Assembly: GCA_029448655.1 (NCBI GenBank)
Contig: JACCLO010000050.1
Span: forward strand, 1-64,000
From: Wolfiporia cocos
Taxonomy: Eukaryota > Basidiomycota > Agaricomycetes > Polyporales > Phaeolaceae
Reading direction: 5' to 3'
Length of the DNA stretch: 64,000 nt
A model generated the notes under the pieces. The model saw only the letters and a list, made by a program, of their open reading frames with translations, was not told the DNA's origin and did not search any database. The translations under genes and the position numbers were made by a program. Below are positions 12,990 through 24,902 of the stretch, in pieces (position 1 is the stretch's first letter; each line of letters opens with the position of its first letter).

Positions 12990-13714
12990 TCAGTTTTCGG
13001 TTCGCTTGGTGTTGTGCGCAAATTCGACGTCGGGTAGTCGTTGTACCCATTGGAAAGGGTCGTTCATGCAATAGATACGAAGGTACACTTCGATTTGTTG
13101 ATTCATCCTTTCCGTTTGTCCGTCGGTCTGTGGATGGTACGCCGTACTCATCGCAGATTCCGTTCCCTGCAGCTTGCATAATTCCTTGAACAGTTTCGAT
13201 GCGAACTGTGGTCCCCTGTCTGAAATGATCTTTCGGGGAATGCCGTATTGTGAGTATATCTTTCGATGGAATATTTCTGCGGCCCCTTCGCTCGTGATTG
13301 TTTTGTCGCATGGGGTGAGAGAGATGGCCTTGGATAGGCCATGGTCGACAATCACCATCATGGAGTCATATTTTCCGACTCTTGGCAGGTCGGTGACAAA
13401 ATCGACCGAGCACTGTGAGAAGGGAAGGGCGTCCTCCCGTGTCGGTATTGGCTGTAAAGGGGGTTTTAGCGGGTTCCTATCAGGTTTCATCTGTTGACAG
13501 ATTGCACAGCCTCGGACGTATTTCCGGTATCATTGTTCCCGATGTCAGGCCACCAAAAGTGGGTCTTAACCTGTACTGTTGTACCCCAGATCCCAGGGTG
13601 TCCGCCGGGATCGTGTCGTGGTATTTTGAAATGACGTCCGTCGAAGGCCCTCATCTTTTGGCACGTACATCCTGCCCCTGTAGAGCAGTATCCCATCCGT
13701 TTGTTGCCATTCAT
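12990..13714 (-). CDS. Gypsy-1 integrase
   Basis: Zinc-binding N-terminus ([17 protein letters not shown]) and a DDE core: D in [11 protein letters not shown] in [13 protein letters not shown] in [13 protein letters not shown]. The zinc region and the core lie in different frames, separated near 13490. It catalyses insertion of the element's DNA copy. The order integrase then chromodomain is that of Ty3/gypsy. Confidence 0.85.
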
Positions 13715-13778
13715 CTGCGGTGGTTCTTGCGGGAATTCGTCCTGTGCCCCCTAGAGCACGGATCGCCTGTTCCGCAAT

Positions 13779-15200
13779 TCATCTCGATCGTTGCGTTCTT
13801 GTTCGATCGATGATCGGGATCTGGATTGCGTGGACGACGAGTTCATTTGGAATCATGGTGATTCCCTCGTTGTCTTCGTTGCTTTCGTCTAGGTGATACA
13901 ACCTGGACAATGTGTCGGCCATGACTAGTTTCCTCCGGGGATGTGTTGTAATTTCAGGTCGAATTGCGAGAGGAATAGATGCCATCTCGCTTGTCGCCGA
14001 TTTAGGGCGCTGTGCGCTTTCTCCAGTACGTCAGGTTCTGATGATCGCTTCGGATCAGATCCGATGCGGTGCTCCTTCTAACAGGTGCCGCCATTCTTCT
14101 AGTGCTCGGACTATTCCGAGTAGTTCGCGATCATAGATTTCGTATTCCGTTCTGTGGATGTCAGGGATTGTGAGAGATATCCCACTGCCGTTCACGCCCC
14201 GTTTCATCTGTCTGTTTTAGCACTGCCCCTGTGGCAAACTGAGATGCGTCTGTTTCGAGGATGAATGGTTTCTCCTTGTCTGGCGTTCCTAGTGCGGGCG
14301 CCGTTGTGAATGCCTGCTTCATGAAGTCGAAAACGCCTTTGGTTCTTTATCCGTCCACTGGAAATCCTGTCCCTGTGACCGTTTTCCGTGAGATCCACCA
14401 GGGGTCGGGCGTGCGTTGAGTAGTGATACGATAAATTTCCGATAGAAGTTTGCAAATCCTAGGAAGTATCTGACTTCCTTGAGATTTCGGGGAGTCGGCC
14501 CTCTTTAATCCTATTGAGTTTCGCTGGGTCACTCTGGATGTTTCCTGGGGTGATGACTAGTCCTAGAAATTCGACTCTGTCGACACGAAGGCGCATTTCT
14601 CGGGTTTCACAAAGAGATGGTTATCCACCAATCTCTGAAGGATTACGCCGTTCCCGTTCCTTGTGTGTTTTCTCGTCTTCTGAGAAAATGAGGATATCGT
14701 CCATGTAAAAACAAGCACCCATCTTCGAAGTATTTCTTCTTTCAGGATTTCGTTCATCATTGCCTGAAAGGTCCCCGGGTGCATTGCACAAATCCGAAAA
14801 ACATAACCGTGGGTTTCGTACAACCTTCGGTTTGTTTTGAAGGCCGCTTTCCATTCGTCTCCTTTCTTGATTCGCTACGTTGTTGTACCCCGCTCTAAGG
14901 TCCATTTTCGTGAAAAATCTTTGCTCCTTTTAGCTTTTCCAGGAGCTCCGAATTAATGGCAAGGGATAGACGTTCTTTATCGTTCCTTCGTCAGATATCG
15001 ATATCTTGACAGGGTCGTAGGCCGCTGTCCTTTCGTTGGGACGAAGAAGAATGGTGACAGCCATCGGGGATTTTGAAGGGACTATGAATCCCTTGGGCCA
15101 GGTTTTCTTTTAGGAATTCGTCCAGCGCCTGTTGCTCTTTAGGCAACAGTGCATAGACTTTGCAGTCCTTCGCATGAAATCGGGGTTTAATTCGATTGCG
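13779..15200 (-). CDS. Gypsy-1 reverse transcriptase and RNase H
   Basis: RT signatures in sense order: [10 protein letters not shown], then [16 protein letters not shown] (the YMDD box, about 14690-14720), then [10 protein letters not shown]. RNase H sequence follows, with ADTLSRLYH near 13900. The frame changes several times in 1.4 kb, always by single bases. The enzyme copies element RNA into DNA. Confidence 0.8.
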
Positions 15201-15596
15201 TGTCCCATGGTCTCGACGGGGGGAAACGCCGCTGCGACTCCTTACTGAACACCTTGGTAAAGTCTAGTAGGTGTTTCGGGCCATTTCCTCAATTGTTCGT
15301 TCTGGTTCAGGGGTTTTCTGTGCGAATTCTTGGGACTTCGTCAGCGCTTTCCTGACCGCATTGATGATTTGTAGCTTTGTTCGGAACTTCTTTCGTGTTT
15401 CCCCTTTCTCTCCTATGATCCTAGGGTTATCTTTTGCAAAGCGTCGGATCGCTTCGTACTACTCTGGAGTATAGAGCCGCTGTGCTGTTTCTTCTGGCTG
15501 GTCCGTAGATCCAAATCCTTTCTCCCCTCGTTCTGTTTCATCTAGGTCCTCGCCTCCAAAATGTCGGGGTTAGGTGTCGTTCGAAAATTATCTGGG

Positions 15597-15893
15597 CTAT
15601 TCGCATGCCCGGGATAATTCTATGTGCTTTGTCTGATAGTTGAAGACGATGGCTCCGACGTCTCCTCGTAGTCCGAGTCTATGATGCCGGCCTGTACTAC
15701 CAGTCCGTGTCTGAGGGTGTTTGCCTGATCGTCCGGCCAACCTTCCATACAGATCCTTCGGGATCTTCATTTTTACTCCTGTGGAGACGAGTTTCCATCC
15801 TCCGGCGGGAAATCTCGGTTTCTTCTGCAGCGTAAGGTCATACCCTGCGGCTTCTTGGGTTCCCCTTGTCGGAAATTTTCCCTTCTGGAGCAA
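15597..15893 (-). CDS. Gypsy-1 dUTPase domain (between protease and RT)
   Basis: Sense residues show trimeric dUTPase motifs: AAGYDLT (motif 1), GRLAGRSG (motif 2, normally with P in place of the second G), GIIDSDY then RGDVG in the adjacent frame (motif 3), and FNYQTK just after it. Motifs 4 and 5 are not seen in this stretch. A one-base shift breaks motif 3. Known: dUTPase hydrolyses dUTP and limits uracil in newly made DNA; some retroelements carry one. Here it lies upstream of RT. Confidence 0.75.
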   Translation of the reverse strand: MLQKGKFPTRGTQEAAGYDLTLQKKPRFPAGGWKLVSTGVKMKIPKDLYGRLAGRSGKHPQTRTGSTGRHHRLGLRGDVGAIVFNYQTKHIELSRACE

Positions 15894-16398
15894 CTACCAT
15901 TTCCACCGTATCCATTTGGATCGTGGCTTCCGGTTTCTTTTCTTCTGCCCCTAGTATTGATCGTACATCGACTGTTTGGTCCTTCCAGTCGATTGTGGGG
16001 TTTTCGTCTTTTAGCCATCCATACCCTAGAAATCATATTCTCTGTTCCGATCGATCCTACCAAGAATCGGACCTTTCGCGTTTTCTGGTCTTCGATATCG
16101 TAGTAGTATGGTGGCTTCTCGTCTATTCGCCCATCTTTGTTTTCTGTTCCTCAACATTTTTTGACGATATCGGGTTCTTCAAGGGTTGCGTGGGCACCTT
16201 GTATTTTTCTACCACTCTGCTGTGGATCAGGTTTGACATTGCTCCTGAGTCGATTAGTGCATTGCACTTCACGGGTTTTGCCAGCGTCATGATTACCGGA
16301 ATGAAGAGGGATCGATTCTTCTCGAAACGAGGTAATTACATGCGCTGCTTTCTCGGAGGGTAGACAGTGGGCTTCCTCCTAGGCAAAATCCTGTTCTT

Positions 16399-18011
16399 CT
16401 ACGAGCCGGTGCTAGGAGCTCGGGGTTCTTGGCTTTCCAGAGCCCTAATTGCTGTGACCGCATCTGTTAGCGGTGACATATTCAGTCTCTTCTTTCGAGA
16501 CTTCTTCGATGCGAGCTTCTTGCTCGGCTTCTTCTTCTTCGGTTTTTCGAGTAGTCCGCCTAGGGCGGGCTGGTTTCCTCGGCCTCTCGGGCAGTCTCGC
16601 GACATATGTCCTGGCTGGATGACAGGTGAAAGCATTTTCCTTTCTTGATGTGATCGTCCCTTTCCTGGGTGGTCATTCGATCTACATCCATTGCGTTCGG
16701 ATCTTTCGGTGCGGGTTGTCTGTGGAGCACTAGTGCGTCCGTTATTCTGGTTCGAGGCTTGCCAAGCCTTTTCTTGACAAACGGTTTTCCCGTTTCAAGA
16801 AGATCTTGTACGTATTTTCATAGTACGAGGCAGCGGACTGCCATTCATCAATGGTTGCTGGTAGCGGTCGAACACCGATGATGTATCGGGTCGTGTGTTC
16901 GGGTAACCCTTTCTCAAAGAGGGTTATGAGCAAACGCGTTTCCGTCCGCGCTGTATCGATCGTACTGGGCCTTTCCGGCCAAGTTGTTTGAACTCGGTGA
17001 TATAATCATCATGTCCTTCCATGTCCATGGGGTTACGTCCAGGATTTTCTTCCGCGCCTTCTGTACTCTTCGATGGCTCCGAGGCTTTCTGGAAGTCTGC
17101 ATCAAACTGTGCAAGAACTAGGTGGGAAAATCGTTTCGTCTGGGGGTTCGTGTAAACCGGTGTAATTTTGTTTCCACTGGCCTGTTTTCCCTTGTTCGAA
17201 ATATAAGAGAGGATAAAGATCACTCTCTGAACGTCGTTCTGGAATGATGTTTCGTACATCGTAAACCAGGAATTGCACTGGTTTTATGAAGTTCTGCATG
17301 TCAGATCGTTCCCCGTCGAATACGTCTGGGGGATTGATCTTTATCATCGGGGTCGGTAAGTACGGGTTTGGCGCCGGAGGTTGAGGCTGCGGCGCATTCG
17401 GTGGTGGAGGTCCTCCTCCTCCCGGGTATCCTCCACCTGGGTTTCCTGGGTTTCCTCCGGGGTTCCCTGGGTTTCCTCCAGGGTTTCCTCCTCCGGGGTT
17501 CGCGGGGGGTTCCTCCTCCAAATCCTCCAGGAGGGGGGGCATTCCCTCCTCCGAGTCCGAAGTTTCCTCCCAGTCCTCCTCCGCTTGTACCTGCGGAGGT
17601 TCGTCCCAAATAGGCCTGAAGGCCATGTTCCTGGTTTGGTCGTTCCCATTCCTCCGCTTGGGCTAGTCCAAGACGGATTTCCTCCGCTACCCAGTCCGGG
17701 TGCGTTCTGTGGGGGGTTTCCAAAGAGGTCTGTTCCTCCAGCCATAGGCCAATCCCACTCTGCGCAAAAGCAGATATAAATCCTGGAGGGTCCTGTCCTC
17801 CGGTCTGGCTGTTATCTGTTCCTGTAAAAATTTCCAGGATTTCTCCTCCCATCATCTCCGATGCGCTCAATTCCTGCCATTCCTGTGGCGCCCGAAGCTG
17901 ATTCGTATTTCCATCGGCATCGAAGGTTCTGTTGATGGTTTCGGTTTCGTTTTTGGTCAACGTCGCGGTTGACATCGGAGGGGAGTTCTCCAATCGTTCG
18001 TAACGCTTCAC
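16399..18011 (-). CDS. Gypsy-1 gag polyprotein with zinc knuckle
   Basis: The N-terminal part (17301-18011) is Gly/Pro/Asn-rich with repeated GGNPG units. A capsid-like stretch follows (16742-17259; LPATIDEWQSAASYYENTYK). A CCHC zinc knuckle near 16600-16640 reads GHMSRDCPRG, followed by a Lys-rich tail (KKKKPSKKLASKKSRKKR). Frames shift between these parts. Gag packages the RNA into particles. Confidence 0.75.
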
Positions 18012-18277
18012 GCGTTATTTCCCCAGCGAGGGTCGTTCTTGCGGAGGGGTATACTTCTACCCACTTCGATGCCCTATCTTCTCTTGGAAATGGACAACAA
18101 TTCCTCCGCGGTTTACGGAAGGCTCCAATGGTGTCAGTCCAGCTCGTATCGGTTGAGTCTGTAGACTCCTGAAATGTCCTCGGGCAAGAGTTCAATCAGT
18201 CTGCTGGGAATTCTGGTCCAAAATATCATGTGCCCTTACACCGTGGTAGGTGAGGGTGTGATAGAGCTTCGACCTTC

Positions 18278-18983
18278 TGTTTACGGGTCGAACACCCGTT
18301 CGTATATTCGAGTCGCGAATATAGATCGTTCTTCTGCATGTGGGGCGTATAGCCGTATGCAAAGGCAAATGCTCGTTAGATGCCTTCAAGTCCTAGGTGA
18401 AGTTCCTAGGAGATCGTATAATATCCAATACGCGTTAGAGGATATAATCTGTTCAGGTGCGAGTCGATAGAATATAAGACTCGCCTAAGTCCGAGAAGTG
18501 CAGTGTGCACTTCGAGGACTTAGTCGTTCGGTTGCTCGAGTGAGAAATACTGAGCGTAGTTTCCTACGTTTGAGAACGAGTATAAGACTTCTTGTTTATA
18601 CAAACAAGGTCGAGCTGAAGAGCTTGACATAAGTACATGAGCTTTTATACGACGCTGGGTTTTAGGGGTCAAGTCCATCCCAGATGCCACCGCTACTATC
18701 TACGCTATAGTATCAAACGTTTGATAGTATGTAGTGATGTATCCGAAACGATAGATAGGGATGATGTGGGTTGAACACCATCTATCAGCTAATAAACGAT
18801 GAAGGTGAAACGGTGGCAGAGTTGGATCTGCCAAAGGTGAAACGCGCCCTACATGCTAATACAACTGGGGATGCGCCCAGTAGAGTCACGAGTAGCCAGG
18901 GGGTTGTTGCGCAACAAGTCCCTGTACGTATTCGCCCGGTGGTGAGTTCTGTCGATATTCGAAAAAATCAAAATACCGTAACA
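18278..18983 (-). repeat. Gypsy-1 5' LTR
   Basis: 706 bp. Sense features: TATAAAA (plus about 18642-18648) and a leader with AGCTCGACCTT. Immediately inside the LTR the element reads GAAGGTCGAAGCT (minus), a near-complement of that leader, a candidate primer-binding site. Confidence 0.92.
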
Positions 18984-19032
18984 CTCCCCAAACCTGAGTT
19001 GCCCGAGAAAATAGCCACGGACTGAAGTGGAT

Positions 19033-20782
19033 TAGTGATGTGGCAGGCCCGAGCCCAGCTCAAAAGCCCCGGCTTCGGCCCGGCTTGGATGGCCCATGGC
19101 TTTTCAAAACCTCAGGCCAGGCCCTCATTGACAGCTCACGGCTTGGCCCGGCCTAGGTCCCAGCTTGGCCGCGGCCTACCACTGCTAAGATAATCGTCAC
19201 TTTAGCTTCAGAGCTTGAGATTCACCTTTGCCAACCTTTCCCAGATGAATAGAACCTTTAATCCTCCGATCTATAGTAGGATTAAGCATGAAATAAATCA
19301 TTAACCTAGCGCAGCATTCAGTAGCGTGCCTGCCAATGTGGGGATCATATAGGGCGCCCAAAAAGTGAGTGGCAGGCTTCACGTTGAGGACTTGACTTTT
19401 CTGTAGTTTTAAATAAACAGATAGGTGCACAATGATTGAGTTGAGCATATAACTGGCCTGTATGGGCTTATATTGTGACTGCAGATATTGTAGCCATTAA
19501 ATACCTAGGCCAGGGCTCAACAGCTTGGCCTGGCCTGGCCTGTATCTCAGGCCGGGCCCTGGGCCGTCTCTGTCACAAGCCAATTTCCAAGCCTAGTAGA
19601 AACATCCTAGGTTGACACCACCACTCACGCCTCTTGCACGCTAAGCACTCCATCCAAGCCCAGCTGGATACGTACGGCAATGCTAGTAGAAGCCCTCCGA
19701 TACACAAGTCACTACGGGCACTAGCAGACCACCAGCAGTCCGAACCTTACACCAGTCCAGTCCCCGGCAGTCAGTACAATACTGCCTAGTCCATACAACC
19801 TAGTCATTGGTCCACCTCTAGGAACCACCAGCGTGGCTAGCACAGCAGTAACCCCAAGCACAATCCAGGTTACCAGCCATCGCACATACACTACACACTA
19901 ACTAGAGGAATGACCTATATTATGCACGTGACCTAAACACTACGCCCAATGTCTCACATCTCTTACACCACAGACACTCGCCATTACTGGCATAGACATT
20001 CCCCATTACAGGGCAGGCCCCGACCTGTATGAACTTCTGCTGCCGTGGGATGGCAGCAATCCCAACAAGCACTAGACCTATGCACCTACAGTCTACGAGT
20101 CTACGCCCTACGCCTTCCCTTCAGTAACGCAACCTCTGGGAACCCGGCCGTGAACGATCGACCCCTCAGTACCGTAACCTCGGGAAACCTAGGCCCCAAA
20201 AAGCACCTTCAGACCACATCTTGTCAAACCGACGCCATTGGAATGGTGCACCCCCTGCCTGGGATGGCAGCACATGACCTATGAGGGCACTGGTCGTTAT
20301 ACCCTGATCGACGAAAACCACCGATCATTACACCCGATCGAAAGCACTGATCAACACCGCCATTACTGGTATCACCCGATCGACAGAACCAATGATCGTA
20401 CCCGATCGATTGGCAAACCCCCCTGATCCAATCCCATCACCTACGTTGCTATGGACATCTCGCTACGTACCAGTGCTCCAATGCCATTACCGGCCCCATA
20501 GCTTAGACATTGTATACAGCAAGTAGATGACCCCCATAGTCACGCGAGCCCCCACATGTACAAACAGTAGTAATATATAAGCCGACAGTCTCGAGCATAA
20601 ACCTCAGACTTGTCTTGGCCTCTTCTGGCTAGTAGTTCCCAAATCAGGAAGGCACCTTTGTGTGAGCCCCCTTCCCCTGGTTGAGTGCTAGTTAGTAGCG
20701 TGTGTCCAGTCTCAAGCCGTGCTGTAAAGCCCAGCTTGGCCCGCCCAGCTCATGGCCCAAAGCTGGGCCTGGCACATCACTA
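19033..20782. mobile_element. hAT-like MITE, copy 1 (with an inserted LTR)
   Basis: Terminal inverted repeats TAGTGATGTG...CACATCACTA and an 8-bp target duplication AAGTGGAT (19025-19032 and 20784-20791; one extra A at the right junction). GGCC-rich inverted blocks near both ends surround an AT-richer centre. It is non-coding. It is interrupted by an LTR at 19571-20708. Net length is about 607 bp, matching the other two copies. Confidence 0.85.
19571..20708 (+). mobile_element. Solo LTR inside MITE copy 1
   Basis: 1,138 bp, TGTCACAAGC...GTGTGTCCA, with TSD GTCTC (19566-19570 and 20709-20713). A TATA-like ATATATAAG near 20575 precedes AAACCTCAGACTTGTCTTGG, related to the leaders of the other LTRs. 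Repeated CCCGATCGA/CTGATC motifs occur at 20300-20430. Confidence 0.85.
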
Positions 20783-20791
20783 AAAGTGGAT

Positions 20792-21136
20792 GGGATGAAG
20801 GGTTAAGAATCAAGAGCTGCTGATGGCAACGTGAGTATACGATTCCATACAGTCTTTGTCGATCAATCTGGGGATCCCTAGTCCTTTGCAAAACTCTCCA
20901 AACCATGAAAGAGAAATTGTCCTGGCCATTCAGGATGACCTGGTTGGAATACAAGGGGCAGAGGAGTTGATAGAAAAACACTCAATATTAGAACACATGT
21001 TCAGTGATGTAATTGAGCGGCATGACATGACAGCAGAGGCATGATTGAAGTGATAAATATGAGTGAAGCTGCCCTGGCCATGTCTGGAGGGCATAAGCAT
21101 ACTGGGTGCCATGAGCAGGAGAGGAGGTTGAGAAGT
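20792..21136 (+). other. Fragment of an unidentified coding sequence
   Basis: One open frame (20856-21044) reads EREIVLAIQDDLVGIQGAEE and then an acidic helical segment (EELIEKHSILEHMF). It may be an eroded transposon gene into which the MITE inserted. No family is recognised. It ends next to an LTR start at 21137. Confidence 0.3.
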
Positions 21137-21496
21137 TGTCACAGACTGCCTCGGGTAAGGCTCTTATAGATATCACATGACTTGTTATTGTTTGTCTTAG
21201 GTTTGATAAGGTTTAGCTAGAATTCCCTGATACCTTAACAGTCATGCGCCCATACTTACAGTAGTGCCCCCATGTGACTCACCTAGGTAGTGCACAGGCC
21301 ACCTCTTTAGGGTAGACCCAGTGTGTCCCCCTGTATGTACATATAGCGCGAGCTGAGGTCTTACAACCTCAGTTCTACTATTCTTGGCAACCAGGTCATC
21401 CTCACTACCTCTGCGTGGGCGCCCCAGCCTGCGTCTTGGCAACACTACTATTCTATACTCGCTATCTGTGGTGCAAGACTGCACATACCGCTTTGT
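21137..21496 (+). mobile_element. LTR of the TGTCACA tribe, boundaries uncertain
   Basis: Starts TGTCACAGACTG. It has the leader stem-loop CTGAGGT-CTTACA-ACCTCAG (21353-21372) followed by TTCTACTATTCTTGG. A possible end is GCTTTGTCA near 21496. Flanking 5-mers do not match, so it may be truncated. Confidence 0.5.
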
Positions 21497-22919
21497 CAGA
21501 AAAATATTTTCTCTCGGGTTCTCCGGCAGGGTCTGGATGTGCCGAGATAGGCGAGGGTGTTCGAGGGGTTGATGTCGAGTAGTTTTTACCGGTTGAAACG
21601 TAGCCTGTAGCGATTTAGAACTGCGGCGGTGCGTCGAAATAAAGTGGAAATAATAGACATTGACTCGAAAATGTTTGTGACCGATTACTAAGTCCTAAGC
21701 GTACGCCTCGAGCTCAGCCTTCGTCTGACGTCGTCTGGGTGGAATTCGATGATTTGCTCGTATCTACACATCGCCTAAATACATGGAGAGCCACGAAATT
21801 TTCTACAACAATTTTAAGTGTCCTAAAATTTCGAGTGTGCACCCTACAAGCTAGACAATCCAGAGACGAACCCTGAGATGGTGAAGACTGTCCTGAAACA
21901 CAAGCAAATTATTTTATGAGACCGATCACCGGTAGATCTAGGGTGGTGCACCGAGGTTGGAGAGAAAAGACATGGAAAAAAGCTATAGGAAGGCAGTTGG
22001 GGTTGGGCAGACCTGGCTAGGCTAGAAGAGCCTAGGGAAGCGTCGATGGCACCTGTTTTGACTGGATGAGCAGCCAGATAGTGCCCGCAGGGCTTTTGCG
22101 ACATTTCAGATTGTGCATGAGCCAGCGAAGGTTCACTGTACGAGTATGATCGAGGCCGATCATGATCGGTCAAGCTGTGGCTGAACTACCTCAGATGGGC
22201 ATTCTGCCTACCAGCTGGCTTTCTGTGGTGTGTTCTGTGTCGTTTTGGTGTGTGTTTGATCGTGCCCGGTATTCTTACATGTGTCTAAAGTCTATGGCAC
22301 ATTATATATTGCAGCCGCAGCCACGCGCGAGCTGAACGCCAAAGACAATCGAGGCAGGGCACCGGCCGTGCGGGCCGTCTGGTCCCTTGGGGACCACCTG
22401 TTCCTGGCCGTGCATGGCATCCCGTGCATGGTCCAGGAGCGCCATCCCTTCAGATATGAAGCTTATTGAGGAGGAGCTGGACTATAGGTATCAGTTGCTG
22501 AGGATGAAGTGGACGGCGTGGTGAAAGATGAGAGGGAAACAGGGCAGAAAATTATAAGACAAGGATGGGGATTTGGGTCTGGATGAGGACAGAGTTGACA
22601 ATCTGGATGACCTGCTCAGCAAGAATGGCTTTGCACCACTTTGAGCAATATACACAGCTTCTCAGATGTGCTCAGATTTTTCGTAGTTTGAGCATTCTCA
22701 ACATCAGGTATACCACTTATTTTGTACATTGTGATTCTACATGATGGTTCTGAGGCCTCTAGGTGTGCACCACATTGTGTGGCATATGCCACAGGCTATG
22801 TATAGTCCACATAGGTAGCTGCACAGCACTTTGCAATTCATATGCCAGCCTATGACTACCAAACAACAATTCTATACCAGTCTGATGATTAGTTTCCCAG
22901 TCCACACATTGAATTTGAC
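21497..22919. other. No gene seen
   Basis: Short frames only. An open stretch at 22281-22469 (LYIAAAATRELNAKDNRGRA) is not recognised and is probably spurious or a relic. No LTR or TIR signatures are found here. Confidence 0.35.
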
Positions 22920-23539
22920 TAGTGATGTGCAGGCCCAGCCCAGCCCAAAAGCCCTGGCTTTGATGGCCCACCCGCTTTTCAAAAACCTCAGGCCGGGCCC
23001 TCACTGACAGCTCACAGCTTGGCCCAGCCTGGGCCAGGGCCAAGCTGGGCCTACCACTGCTAGATAGTCATCACTATAGCCTTGAAAGTTTGAAATACAC
23101 CATTTTCAAATTGTTCCTTGATGAAAAGGAACATTGAGGCCTACAAATTATAGTGGTATTAAGTGTCAAAATAACCTTCCACCAGCATGGCATTCAGTAG
23201 TGCACCTGCCATATGGGGTATTGTATAGGTCCCATGGTGAGTGGCAGGCTTCAACTTAAGGACATGACTTATTGCTTTTATGTAGTCTGAAATGAACAGC
23301 ATATAATACTATAGTTTAGTTAAGCATACTACTATCCTTACAATCTTATATTGTAGTTGCCAGACATTGTAGCCATTAAGGTCACCAGGCTGGGCTCAAC
23401 AGCTCAGCCTGGCTCAGCCTGAGATACAAGCTGGGCCTGGGCCATCTCAAGCCATGTTTGTAAAGCCTAGCTCACCCCACCCAAGTAGGGCTTGGCCCAG
23501 CTTGGCTCTGGCCTCAAGCCAGGCCTGGCACATCACCTA
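22920..23539. mobile_element. hAT-like MITE, copy 2
   Basis: About 620 bp. TIRs TAGTGATGTGC...GGCACATCACCTA; imperfect 8-bp duplication AATTTGAC / AGTTTGAC. Same GGCC-rich ends and same interior (GTAGCCATTAAGG) as copies 1 and 3. More CpG sites are lost than in copy 1, consistent with an older or methylated copy. Confidence 0.8.
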
Positions 23540-23799
23540 GTTTGACTGACATTGATAAGATACCTTCAGAGTGGGGCGATTGAATGCTACTCTGCTGTTG
23601 ATATTATCAGCACTTATCTACAGAGATCAGATCCTTCCTTGATTGGCAAGTACCTCCAGCACTGCTCCAGCACTGGTAAGTGCATCTCTGTCAGGAATTA
23701 GAACCAGTTGTAATCACTTCAAATCAGTTCACTACCTCATACAGTTCAATCCAAAGACAAACCAGTTCTACCCAAATCCTATAACCACCCACATTAATG

Positions 23800-24425
23800 T
23801 GTCACAAGAAATTGTGGCCGTCATATTTCTCCCCATTTTTCCATGTTTTTATGCCAAAATGCTGGTTTTTAGCCGCTCGTAGGACAGCACGTGCATAGGT
23901 AGATATAAATGCTTTATCTTATCTAGCTACATCACGGTCTTTCGTCAATCACTAGGTAACAACGTCACCTTGTATTGTAGCACATGACTTGACTGCACAC
24001 AGACCACACCTTTAGGGCAGGCAGTTAGGTAGTTAGGGAGTTGCTGCATGTATATATACTTGGTGACGTCTGAGGTACTCCTCAGACTTAGTATCTCAGC
24101 CTAGGGGGTGTGTCCCCTGGCAACCTCTCAAAACCCTCTGCTGCCTGGCTTGAGTGTAACAGCGAACTGCATTAGCAACAAGCCCGCTGCTCTCTCCTTG
24201 AGGGTGGGGGCCTCTTTCAATATTATTCTTGCTTCACTCTCTGCTCGCTAGTCTGGGGGCATTGTGGTACACTCATGGGTTGTGACCCTCAGGCATTCGG
24301 TGAGGCATCTCAATAGATGCAGCCTCCTGTTCTCCCCTTACAGGATGGGGGGCCCTGTAGGGCGGATATATAGGATATATAGGGGTTCCCCCGCTTAGGC
24401 AGGTAGCATGGTGGTTACCGTGTCA
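23800..24425 (+). mobile_element. LTR (class a)
   Basis: 626 bp, TGTCACAAGAAATT...TTACCGTGTCA. The TATATATA box near 24052 is followed by the stem-loop GTCTGAGG-TACT-CCTCAGAC (24068-24087). It is closely related to the solo LTR at 41995-42597 (shared GGTAGATA and TCTTATCT blocks; CTGGGGGCAT). Flanking 5-mers differ (TAATG and TATCA), so it may be one LTR of a partly lost element. Confidence 0.75.
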
Positions 24426-24532
24426 TATCACAACATCTCAGAAGCCAAGAAACTGTTCTAATACTCCCAACAAAACAAAGCTATACCGACAAGGCAATAT
24501 CTAAACAGAAGGTTTATCAAATTCCTGATCTA

Positions 24533-24902
24533 TGTCACAGATCTGGGACATTCTAACGAATTTTTCTATATTTTTACCTATTTTTCTGGCATTTCTACGA
24601 GCTTATTTACACTTACACTTGTAACCGCCCCATAGACACGTCCATGTACACAAACAACACATACATATACATGGCATGGTCCAAACTAGTTACTCAGGCG
24701 GACTAGTTCTCCGAAGTCACACCCTTAGTAATATCCCAAATACCAGGCTATGTCACTAGGGATGACATGGAATACCGTGTGTATCATGCAATGGGGAATA
24801 CCCCCCTAATATAACCCTATACTCCTGATGAGGAGGAGCAGGCTATGTCCTGCCTATAAGATGCAGGTCACCATGCATGTCATAAGTCTCAGTGGTCGAG
24901 TA
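24533..24902 (+). mobile_element. Truncated LTR related to the one at 7454-8158
   Basis: Starts TGTCACAGATCTGGGACAT and runs through TATTTTTACCTATTTTTC and CGGACTAGT, in the same order as the minus-strand sense of 7454-8158. Homology fades after about 24770 and no right end is seen. Confidence 0.6.

Larger units (their letters stand above)
10512..18983 (-). mobile_element. Full-length chromodomain Ty3/gypsy retrotransposon (Gypsy-1)
   Basis: Two direct LTRs (10512-11218 and 18278-18983) with ends TGTTACGG...CCGTAACA are flanked by the 5-bp target duplication CTCCC (10507-10511 and 18984-18988). On the minus strand the order is gag, zinc knuckle, protease region, dUTPase, RT, RNase H, integrase, chromodomain and a long unknown C-terminal extension. 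The polypurine tract lies next to the 3' LTR (minus-strand GGGAGGGGCTGG, plus 11219-11232). Reading frames are cut by many one-base shifts, so the copy is inactive or poorly sequenced. Confidence 0.93.

Noticed and set aside
23800..24425. 5' LTR of Gypsy-2
   Set aside because: Ends and body (TGTCACAAGAAATT...ACCGTGTCA) differ from the 3' LTR (TGTCACAAATTTTCC...TTTGTGTCA); paired LTRs should be alike.
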